DNA of 11,489 nt from Hyphomonas sp. GTDB taxonomy: Bacteria; Pseudomonadota; Alphaproteobacteria; Caulobacterales; Hyphomonadaceae. Position numbers and translations under genes: made by a program. The stretch covers positions 7,468 through 18,956 of the forward strand of contig DNFL01000046.1 in NCBI GenBank assembly GCA_003486945.1, in the 5' to 3' direction. Below the pieces are notes generated by a model that worked only from the letters and a program-made list of their open reading frames with translations, ran no database searches and was not told where the DNA came from. Below are positions 1-5,805 of this stretch, one piece after another (position 1 is the stretch's first letter; each line of letters starts with the position of its first letter).

Positions 1-929
1 CGATGGCGGCGCCCGCCGCAAAAGTTGACAAGGACGCGCCCGGTAAAGGCCGGGTCAAGGATGACTGCCCCGGCCTCGTTTATGGCCGCGGCGACCGGGA
101 AATCTGTTTGCCACTGGGCGCCCTTTCCTTCGCCGACAAGGCCGTCAGCTTCACACCGGGCGCGAAGAAGTCCAAGCCACCCTTCGATTATCCCGGCAGC
201 GCGCTCGGTGAGCCGGACTACAAGAACACCTACAGCGCAGACTTCATTTCGCTCGGCTGCGACGGCGTTCTTGTCACTCAGTTTACGGACAACATCCTCG
301 TCGATGTCGAGGGCGTGGACCTCTATATCTTCGAGATCGGCCCGGTCGTCGAGCGCACGGAACTTGCCATTTCTTCAGACGGTACGACATGGGTGGATGT
401 CGGCGTCATCGAGGGCGCACGCTCTGATGTCGATATTGGGCCATTCGTGAAGAAGGGCGACAAGTTTCCCTTCGTGCGCCTGAAGAATGCCAGCAAAGCT
501 TGCGGCGGAAATCACGCGGGTGCGGACATTGATGCGATCGCGGCAGTTGGCGCCGAGATCCGGCTATCGCTGGACAGTGCGCTTCTGTTCGATGTGGGCA
601 AGTCCGATATCAAGCCCGAGGCAGAGCGCGCGCTTCAGGACCTCGCCCAGCAGCTTGAGGATTTTGGCAGCGACATCCGCGTAACCGTTGAAGGCCATAC
701 GGACTCCACTGGTTCTGACAGCGCAAACAAGACGCTTTCGGAAAACCGCGCGAAGTCCGTCTGGGCCTACCTGTCGAAGCATATATCGCCCGTGCCGAGG
801 GATGTGACCATTGCCGGCTACGGCGAAAGCCGTCCGGTAGCGGACAATTCGACCGAGGAAGGCCGCGCACAGAACCGGCGCGTCGATATCCTCATCCTGC
901 CCGGCAAGAAGGGCTATCTGAAGGAGTGA
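1..929 (+). CDS. OmpA-family protein with an N-terminal beta-sandwich-like domain (5' end outside the window)
   Basis: This is the C-terminal 308 residues of an envelope protein. Numbering is from the ATG at position 3. Residues 186-300 are an OmpA-type peptidoglycan-binding domain: LLFDVGKSDIKPEA (194-207), the GHTDSTG loop (231-237) with D234, then N242, L245 and R249 of the NxxLSxxRA signature, and NRRVDI (291-296) ending the fold. D234 and R249 are the usual diaminopimelate-binding positions, so the protein probably tethers the outer membrane to the wall. Residues 80-183 (SSDGTTWVDVG, GADIDAIAAVGA) look like a galactose-binding or discoidin-like sandwich found before OmpA domains in some surface proteins; this part is less sure. 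MAAPAAKVD at the first ATG looks like the end of a signal peptide, so the real start is probably upstream of the window. The next gene starts 4 bp after the stop, so the two are probably co-transcribed. Confidence 0.85.
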   Translation, partial: MAAPAAKVDKDAPGKGRVKDDCPGLVYGRGDREICLPLGALSFADKAVSFTPGAKKSKPPFDYPGSALGEPDYKNTYSADFISLGCDGVLVTQFTDNILVDVEGVDLYIFEIGPVVERTELAISSDGTTWVDVGVIEGARSDVDIGPFVKKGDKFPFVRLKNASKACGGNHAGADIDAIAAVGAEIRLSLDSALLFDVGKSDIKPEAERALQDLAQQLEDFGSDIRVTVEGHTDSTGSDSANKTLSENRAKSVWAYLSKHISPVPRDVTIAGYGESRPVADNSTEEGRAQNRRVDILILPGKKGYLKE

Positions 930-933
930 GCCG

Positions 934-1557
934 ATGAACACCCTCAAAATTCTGCCCCTGCTTGCCGCGATTGCGATGTCTTCCGGCTGCGGAGGAAGCG
1001 ATACGGCCGCGCCGGTAGAGGCGCCCGCCACGCCGGAGGCCGCGCCTGCTGCTGCCGAGCCCGGAGGAGCAGCTGCACCTGTTACCACAGGGAATTTCGA
1101 CTGGGACAAATGGGCGGCGGTCGTGAATGAAAACCCGTGCAACTGGTTGGGGGCGGATGACCTCGCCGCATTGGGCATTCCGGAAACTGGCACGCTCGAA
1201 ACGACTGCGACCGAAACGCGCTGCGTCTGGAAAGATGCCGGCGGCGCGCAAGTGTTCAGCGCAGGTGTGCAGACCTGGGACAGCGCCGCAAACCTCACGG
1301 GTGAGCGAGCAGAGCAAGGGAAGCTCGCCGGCGAGATGGACAGTTTCAGATTGGTCGGCAATTCTGACGGCACGGTGACTGCCGTCTATCGCCGCGACCG
1401 CGGCCGACTTTCGATCTTTCCGAATGCGGACAATGAGACAGTCATGATCCTGATCAACGCACAGAAAACCATGCGCGACGAAGACGCGGCAAAGGCCGCG
1501 AAGGACGAGCGTGCTCAGGCTTTCGCGCTGAAGCTGCTTGAAACTTACGGCCTCTGA
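934..1557 (+). CDS. small secreted lipoprotein of unknown function
   Basis: This is a 207-aa protein. Residues 1-19 form a short hydrophobic leader ending in MSSGC, which fits a lipobox with C19 as the lipidated cysteine, so membrane anchoring by Lgt/LspA is inferred. Residues 20-52 are an Ala/Pro/Glu-rich linker typical of lipoproteins. The mature domain (53-207) has two cysteines, C69 in NPCNWLG and C97 in TRCVWKD, which may form a disulfide. The pattern PC-x-W-L...LAALG...C-x-W recalls small DUF3558-like lipoproteins, but the resemblance is loose and I do not assign the family. The start is well supported: AAGGAG at 921-926 sits 7 nt before the ATG. It follows the OmpA-type gene by 4 bp, so an envelope role is likely. 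It converges on the CPBP protease gene. Confidence 0.8.
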   Translation: MNTLKILPLLAAIAMSSGCGGSDTAAPVEAPATPEAAPAAAEPGGAAAPVTTGNFDWDKWAAVVNENPCNWLGADDLAALGIPETGTLETTATETRCVWKDAGGAQVFSAGVQTWDSAANLTGERAEQGKLAGEMDSFRLVGNSDGTVTAVYRRDRGRLSIFPNADNETVMILINAQKTMRDEDAAKAAKDERAQAFALKLLETYGL

Positions 1558-1568
1558 GGCGCCTCAGA
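1553..1568. repeat. 16-bp perfect palindrome holding both convergent stop codons
   Basis: TCTGAGGCGCCTCAGA is identical to its own reverse complement. It contains the TGA of the lipoprotein gene (1555-1557) and the TGA of the CPBP gene on the other strand (1564-1566). As RNA it can form a 6-bp stem around GCGC in either direction. Neither side has a clear U-run, so it is at best a weak bidirectional terminator. Confidence 0.6.
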
Positions 1569-2280
1569 AAAGCGTGAAAGCGCCGTTGGCGATGTTGTGG
1601 GCCACGACCGGCAGGAGCAGGCTGCCGGTACGTTCGCGCAGCCAGAGTAGGAGGAATGACGGCACGCCGGTCATCGCAAAGGTCATCAGGTCGAAGTCGA
1701 CGACGCCTGCCTTGTAGCTGAGCGCGTGGGTGAGGCCGAACAGGATGGTCGTCAGCAATCCGCCATAGCCGATGGGCGCGCCCAGAAGGTTTGACTTCGA
1801 GCGAAAGGATTCGTTCAGTGCCAGCAGCAGCGTGCCGCGATAGAAGAGTTCTTCGTCGAGGCCGGGCATGGTCCACTGGAAGGCGATGGTTTCGAGACTG
1901 TCCGGCTTACCGTCCGCGCCGCTGATGGCGAGGCCGAAGAACAGGAGTGCGAGGCCGGCGAACATCACGATCGCCCCGCCCCAGCGCGGGCCCTGGTCGA
2001 ACGTCATGCCGCAGCGTTTCCAGCCGAATGCCGGCAGCGCCATCACCGCGAGCGTGCCCGCGATGGCGGCGAGCTTGCCCGCCCAGTTCCAGTCTGCCCC
2101 GGTCAGCAGGTCGGGGATCATCCAGAAGCCGCGCGTCAGCAGCGCCTGATAGACAAGGTTCAGCACCAGCGCGGCAACGAGCCATTGCCAGCGGAAGCTG
2201 CTGCGGAAAACCAATGCTCCCGCCAGGCCGAGGCCTGCAAGGATCCCGGTCTCTATCAGTGTCCGGATAAGCTCATTCAC
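1564..2280 (-). CDS. CPBP-family intramembrane metalloprotease
   Basis: This is a multi-pass membrane protein of 238 aa from the GTG start. It carries all three CPBP (Abi/Rce1-like) signatures: DEELFYRG, with the glutamate pair at about 143-144 and R148; FGLTHAL with H185; and HNIANG with H228 and N229. These residues bind the metal and activate water inside the membrane. Family members cleave prenylated or other membrane substrates, or act in bacteriocin self-immunity; the substrate here cannot be told. Several hydrophobic segments are visible (about 10-30, 34-50, 70-88, 102-122, 170-190, 195-215). I chose GTG at 2280 because AGGAAGAGG lies 8 nt upstream. The alternative ATG at 2304, eight codons earlier, has its GAGGA directly abutting the codon and lies inside a hairpin arm. 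The gene is divergent from the small Cys/His membrane protein gene. Confidence 0.85.
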   Translation of the reverse strand: MNELIRTLIETGILAGLGLAGALVFRSSFRWQWLVAALVLNLVYQALLTRGFWMIPDLLTGADWNWAGKLAAIAGTLAVMALPAFGWKRCGMTFDQGPRWGGAIVMFAGLALLFFGLAISGADGKPDSLETIAFQWTMPGLDEELFYRGTLLLALNESFRSKSNLLGAPIGYGGLLTTILFGLTHALSYKAGVVDFDLMTFAMTGVPSFLLLWLRERTGSLLLPVVAHNIANGAFTLF

Positions 2281-2294
2281 GCACGCGCCCTCTT

Positions 2295-2321
2295 CCTGTT
2301 GCATTCCTCAGATGCAACGGG
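2295..2321 (-). promoter_or_regulatory. leader hairpin / operator dyad upstream of the CPBP gene
   Basis: Perfect 7-bp inverted repeat arms GTTGCAT (2298-2304) and ATGCAAC (2312-2318) are separated by 7 nt. In the + strand transcript the stem could extend to 10 pairs with one GU. On the CPBP mRNA the hairpin lies just 5' of the Shine-Dalgarno sequence AGGAAGAGG. It could be a protein operator or an RNA leader element; the sequence does not decide which. Confidence 0.45.
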
Positions 2322-2347
2322 CCGGGCGTCTGGATGCAGCGGTTCTG

Positions 2348-2363
2348 AAATTCCTACGAATTT
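2348..2363. promoter_or_regulatory. AT-rich dyad, candidate operator between divergent genes
   Basis: AAATTC (2348-2353) and GAATTT (2358-2363) form a perfect 6-bp inverted repeat around CTAC. It is an AT-rich 16-bp dyad in otherwise GC-rich DNA, midway between the CPBP gene and the gene at 2450. The size and symmetry fit a dimeric repressor site, but no regulator can be named. Confidence 0.35.
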
Positions 2364-2449
2364 GTCATTCGCCGGCGCCTCGCGCAGGGAACGGCCCGTC
2401 GCTAAATCTATCGCGGGGGGCGCATTGAAAACATTCAAGGCGGCCGGTT

Positions 2450-2944
2450 GTGGCGAAGAGTTCAGCAGACCAGATGCGGCCCCGGCTGAGGGCGGTGCAG
2501 CCTGGTTTCTGCGCGGGGTTCACGGCCAAGGGAGCGCCCTGCAAACGGAGAGTAAAGAGCGGCCCGTACTGTGTGCATCACCAAGAGCCTACCTTCGAGC
2601 GCTGGAACCGGGAGCTGAGCGCGGAGCTCTACCTCAGGCATCTCAAACGGCATCCCTATCTACAGGACAACCTGCGCCGGGCAGGGCTCAGCACACTCCA
2701 TCTCAATCCGCCTGTTTTGCCGCCCCCACCGAACGCTGATCTGACGAACGCCAGACCGAACGTTCTCGAAGAATTCGTATACGGCATTCTCTCAGCAATT
2801 GCGGTTCTGGCCGCCCGGGTTTTCTACGGATTGGCCATCGTCGCATTGGCCTTCGTCCCGATGCTCGCCGTGGGCGCCGTCGGCATCTTCGTGATGGTGT
2901 TCATCGGCGCCGGCGTGGCGATTCTGAAGATGGCGGCGTATTAG
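2450..2944 (+). CDS. small protein with a C-x9-C-x9-C-x2-H knuckle and C-terminal membrane segments
   Basis: This is a 164-aa protein. The N-terminal part has C21, C31, C41 and H44 (H43 also available) in FCAGFTAKGAPCKRRVK and SGPYCVHH. The spacing C-x9-C-x9-C-x2-H resembles the short zinc-knuckle-like motif of DUF5763-type proteins, whose function is unknown; metal binding is inferred. Residues 45-80 are charged and probably helical, and 83-103 are Pro-rich. Residues 105-164 hold two hydrophobic stretches that probably span the membrane as a hairpin. A soluble Cys/His module on a membrane anchor is an unusual layout. The start is GTG at 2450, with AAGG 9 nt upstream; an in-frame TGA at 2426-2428 rules out longer forms. 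ATG at 2474 (M9) is the only good alternative and keeps the motif. The gene converges on aroG with a 10-bp gap. Confidence 0.7.
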   Translation: MAKSSADQMRPRLRAVQPGFCAGFTAKGAPCKRRVKSGPYCVHHQEPTFERWNRELSAELYLRHLKRHPYLQDNLRRAGLSTLHLNPPVLPPPPNADLTNARPNVLEEFVYGILSAIAVLAARVFYGLAIVALAFVPMLAVGAVGIFVMVFIGAGVAILKMAAY

Positions 2945-2954
2945 CCACCCGCCC

Positions 2955-4331
2955 CTATCCCGCCTTGCGTGCGGCTTCGGAGCCGGCTTCCACGGCCTGC
3001 AGTTTTTCCGCAACGAGGAAGGCAAGCTCGAGGGCCTGCTCGCCGTTGAGGCGCGGATCGCAATGCGTGTGGTAGCGGCTGGACAAGTCTTCTTCCGAAA
3101 TCGCCTGCGCGCCGCCGAGACATTCGGTGACGTTCTGGCCGGTCATCTCGAAATGCACGCCGCCCGGATAGCACCCTTCCGCAGGCAGAATATCTATGAA
3201 TTGGCGCACTTCGCTCAGCACGCGGTCAACCGGACGCGTCTTGAAGCCGGTGCCGGTTTTCAACGTGTTGCCGTGCATCGGATCACACGACCACACCACC
3301 GTGCGGCCGGATTTCTTCACCGCGCGCGCCAGCGGCGGCAGGCCTTTCGCCACGCCTTCCGAACCGAAGCGCGAGATCAGCGTGATGCGGCCGGGCTCGT
3401 CTTTCGGGTTCAGCGTTTCGATGAGGCGCAAGAGCTCGTCGGTTTCCATGCCGGGGCCGCACTTGATGCCGATGGGGTTCTTGATGCCCTTGCAGAAGTT
3501 CACATGAGCATGATCGATCTGGCGCGTACGGTGGCCGATCCACAGCATGTGGGCGGAGGTATCGTACCAGTCGCCGCTGGTGGAATCGATGCGCGTCATC
3601 GCTTCCTCATAGCCGAGCAGCAGCGCTTCGTGGCTGGTGTAGAATTCCACCTGCGCCATCTGCGGCACGGTTTCGGCGTTGAGGCCAACCGCTTCCATGA
3701 AGCGCAGCGAGGCGGAAATCTGGTCTGCCAGTTTCTGGTAGCGTTCGCCCTGCGGTGAGCGGTCGACGAAACCGAGCATCCAGCGCTGCACGTTGGCAAG
3801 GCTGGCATAGCCGCCCTGGCTGAAGGCGCGCAGCAGGTTCAGCGTGGCCGCCGATTGCGAATAGCCCTGGATCAGGCGCTCGGGGTCCGGGTAGCGGGCC
3901 TCGGGCGTGAATTCCATGCCGTTGATATTGTCGCCCCGGTAGGAAGGCAGCGTGACGCCGTCGATGGTCTCGGTTGGCTCCGAGCGCGGCTTGCCGAACT
4001 GGCCGGCGATACGGCCGACTTTCACCACGGGCTTTGCCGCCGCGAAGGTCAGCACGACCGCCATCTGCAGGATCACACGGAACGTGTCGCGGATATTGTC
4101 CGGGTGGAATTCCTTGAAGCTCTCGGCGCAGTCCCCGCCCTGCAGCAGAAAGGCCTTGCCGGCCGCCACTTCGGCCAGACGGGTCTTCAGGCGGCGCGCC
4201 TCGCCCGCAAAGACGAGCGGCGGAAAGCTCCGCAGACGGGCCTCAGCAGCCGCAAGCGCACCCACGTCCGGATAGTCGTCGGGGATGTGCTTGGCGGGGA
4301 GTTTTCGCCAGTCGGAAGGATGCCAGGTCAT
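2955..4331 (-). CDS. aroG: class II 3-deoxy-D-arabino-heptulosonate 7-phosphate (DAHP) synthase
   Basis: This cytoplasmic enzyme condenses phosphoenolpyruvate with erythrose 4-phosphate to DAHP, the first step of the shikimate pathway. At 458 aa it has the usual size for the class II (plant/mycobacterial) family, which is unrelated in sequence to E. coli AroF/G/H. Signatures are QGGDCAES (64-71), [14 protein letters not shown] (104-117), RGDNING (132-138), KCGPGM (290-295), [10 protein letters not shown] (347-356) and [18 protein letters not shown] (390-407). The metal ligands known from the M. tuberculosis enzyme map to C68, H353, E395 and D425, all present. The N terminus lacks a long regulatory extension, so feedback control may differ from the mycobacterial enzyme. 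GGAG lies 10 nt before the ATG. The symbol follows mycobacterial usage; aroF and aroA(II) are also used. Confidence 0.95.
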   Translation of the reverse strand: MTWHPSDWRKLPAKHIPDDYPDVGALAAAEARLRSFPPLVFAGEARRLKTRLAEVAAGKAFLLQGGDCAESFKEFHPDNIRDTFRVILQMAVVLTFAAAKPVVKVGRIAGQFGKPRSEPTETIDGVTLPSYRGDNINGMEFTPEARYPDPERLIQGYSQSAATLNLLRAFSQGGYASLANVQRWMLGFVDRSPQGERYQKLADQISASLRFMEAVGLNAETVPQMAQVEFYTSHEALLLGYEEAMTRIDSTSGDWYDTSAHMLWIGHRTRQIDHAHVNFCKGIKNPIGIKCGPGMETDELLRLIETLNPKDEPGRITLISRFGSEGVAKGLPPLARAVKKSGRTVVWSCDPMHGNTLKTGTGFKTRPVDRVLSEVRQFIDILPAEGCYPGGVHFEMTGQNVTECLGGAQAISEEDLSSRYHTHCDPRLNGEQALELAFLVAEKLQAVEAGSEAARKAG

Positions 4332-4359
4332 GAGGTACGCGCTCCACTAAGTGCCGCGG

Positions 4360-4387
4360 ATAAAACACATGGCGGGGCTCTGCTCAA
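4360..4387 (-). promoter_or_regulatory. candidate sigma-70-type promoter of aroG
   Basis: Read on the - strand: TTGAGC (-35, 4387-4382), a 16-bp spacer, then TTTTAT (-10, 4365-4360). Each matches the consensus at 4 of 6 positions. Transcription would start some 20 nt before the aroG ATG. Seen by eye, not scored. Confidence 0.4.
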
Positions 4388-4388
4388 G

Positions 4389-4405
4389 TTTCACCATAAT
4401 TTCAC
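4389..4405. repeat. 11-bp-phased direct repeat beside the aroG promoter
   Basis: TTTCAC occurs at 4389-4394 and again at 4400-4405, one helical turn apart. On the aroG strand this reads GTGAAA-N5-GTGAAA directly upstream of the candidate -35 box. That placement suits an activator binding a tandem site, but no regulator is identified. It also lies upstream of the TIR-ParA gene on the other strand. Confidence 0.35.
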
Positions 4406-4484
4406 AGCACAAAGCTGGCCGATTCGGGGTTCTGGCGGCTAAAAAGACGCGGGGATTCAGGGGTTCTGCACGGGGTCCGGCACA

Positions 4485-5792
4485 ATGCCGCATGTCTATA
4501 TCAGCCATTCCGGACAGGATCCGGATGCCCTGCTCCGGCTTCACGAGGCCCTGAGAACCTCGGCTATTGCCAGCAAATACGCCGTGGGAGAGCCAGACCG
4601 GGAGGCTGCGGACGGCGAAATCGGCACCGCTTTTGCCGTCATCGTGCTCGTTTCCGCTGCGGCAGTGCGCTCGCGGGCCGTGAAGCAAGATGTCGAGGCG
4701 GCCAAATCCATGGGCCTGCCGATCATCCCCTACCAGATCGACAAGGCGCGCCTGACCGGCTTCTTCAAATCCGAAGTGCTGCCGCACCTGCATCTTTCTT
4801 CCACACAGCCGGACGGCCTCGCCCGCCTCGTCGCCGAGACGCAGGAGGCCTACAAGAAGAAGTGCCCCGTGGTGGCGGTGATGAACCTGAAGGGCGGCGT
4901 CGGGAAAACAACCGTCACGGCGCAGCTCTCCGGCGCCTGGCAGGAGAGTTTCGGCGGCCGCGTGCTGCTGATTGACCTCGACCCGCAATACAACCTCACC
5001 CAGACCTTCTACAGCATGGAAGAGGCCGATGCCTCCTCCGGCACTGACCGCTCGGTGATTTCGCTGTTCGAACGCTCGCGCCTGCACGCGCGCGATGCGA
5101 CATCGCCTGCGGAGAACTGGCTGAGCCTGACGACAGCGCCTTTCACGCCGGCGGCACGCGATGCCTATGTGCACGATATTCTGGGTACGGACGGCCCGCC
5201 CGGACGGCTCGACATCATCTCCGGTCAGTTCGAGATTTCGAAATACGCCTTCGCGAACGACCGCGACGCCCTCGCCGCGATCAAGCAGCATTTCCTGCGC
5301 TCAATCGATCACTATCGCAGCGAATACGATCTCATCGTTTTCGACACCAACCCTAACGCCACCTTCCTGACGCGCTGCGCGCTGGAAGCGGCTGACCGCG
5401 TGATCGCGCCGATGCATGCGGACATCTATTCGCTGCGCGGCGTGCGCCTCTTAAATCTCGTGATCCGCGATCAGGTGGAGGAGTACAAACGCCCGGCGCT
5501 CTCCGTGCTGTTCAACGCCGTTGGTCGCAACGAGCAATCGACTTTCGAAGGCGATGCGCGCAACGGCGTCTATGATCAGATCGCTGGCTTCCCGCTGTCA
5601 AAGGCGCTGATGAGTGCCGCGCTGCCCCGTTCGGCGCACCTCGCCGTGAAGGCGCCGCAGGACGGCCAGCCCGCCTGGAAACAGCTCCTCGCCCATTCCG
5701 GCCGCGGCGGCGGCCTCGGCGCCATCCGCAACAGCCTCAAACAGATCGCGATCGAGCTGAAGAGTTTGAGCGAGGGCGGCGCGGCGCACTAG
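4485..5792 (+). CDS. TIR domain fused to a ParA/MinD-type P-loop ATPase
   Basis: This is a 435-aa two-domain protein. Residues 1-110 resemble a bacterial TIR domain: PHVYISHSGQD (2-12, the first strand and loop), the hydrophobic strand AFAVIVLVS (49-57), then SRAVKQDVEAA (63-73) and LPIIPYQID (78-86). At the site of the usual TIR catalytic glutamate (S-x-W-V-x-x-E) this protein has D69 with A65 in place of Trp, so NAD cleavage is uncertain. Residues 128-410 are a ParA-like ATPase: deviant Walker A KGGVGKTT (136-143, signature K136 and K141), switch LLIDLDPQYNLT (161-172), and Walker B DLIVFDTNP (282-290, D287). No ParB gene or centromere-like array is adjacent. The start has only a weak GGGG 9 nt upstream; an in-frame TAA at 4440-4442 with no other start after it fixes this ATG. 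The 3' end overlaps gor by 4 bp. The role is unknown; immune or stress signalling, or polar positioning, are possibilities. Confidence 0.8.
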   Translation: MPHVYISHSGQDPDALLRLHEALRTSAIASKYAVGEPDREAADGEIGTAFAVIVLVSAAAVRSRAVKQDVEAAKSMGLPIIPYQIDKARLTGFFKSEVLPHLHLSSTQPDGLARLVAETQEAYKKKCPVVAVMNLKGGVGKTTVTAQLSGAWQESFGGRVLLIDLDPQYNLTQTFYSMEEADASSGTDRSVISLFERSRLHARDATSPAENWLSLTTAPFTPAARDAYVHDILGTDGPPGRLDIISGQFEISKYAFANDRDALAAIKQHFLRSIDHYRSEYDLIVFDTNPNATFLTRCALEAADRVIAPMHADIYSLRGVRLLNLVIRDQVEEYKRPALSVLFNAVGRNEQSTFEGDARNGVYDQIAGFPLSKALMSAALPRSAHLAVKAPQDGQPAWKQLLAHSGRGGGLGAIRNSLKQIAIELKSLSEGGAAH

Positions 5793-5805
5793 GCTGGCGC
5801 CGCCC
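5774..5805 (+). terminator. GC-rich hairpin at the TIR-ParA / gor convergence, probable terminator
   Basis: Perfect 9-bp arms GGGCGGCGC (5774-5782) and GCGCCGCCC (5797-5805) enclose a 14-nt loop that holds both stop codons. On the + strand the hairpin is followed by ATTTGTT, a short T-rich tract, as expected for intrinsic termination of the TIR-ParA transcript. On the - strand no T-run follows, so it probably does not end gor. Confidence 0.5.

Noticed and set aside
564..1373. A 269-codon antisense frame over the OmpA and lipoprotein genes
   Set aside because: The + strand genes have OmpA motifs, a lipobox and good ribosome spacing; the antisense frame has none.
4385..4410. A parS-like centromere site next to the ParA-type gene
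   Set aside because: TTTCAC occurs as a direct repeat, not as the parS inverted repeat GTTTCAC/GTGAAAC, and no ParB gene is present.
4347..5291. A 314-codon open frame on the - strand opposite the TIR-ParA gene
   Set aside because: The + strand frame carries clear Walker motifs. The antisense product is Arg/His-rich with no recognisable features.
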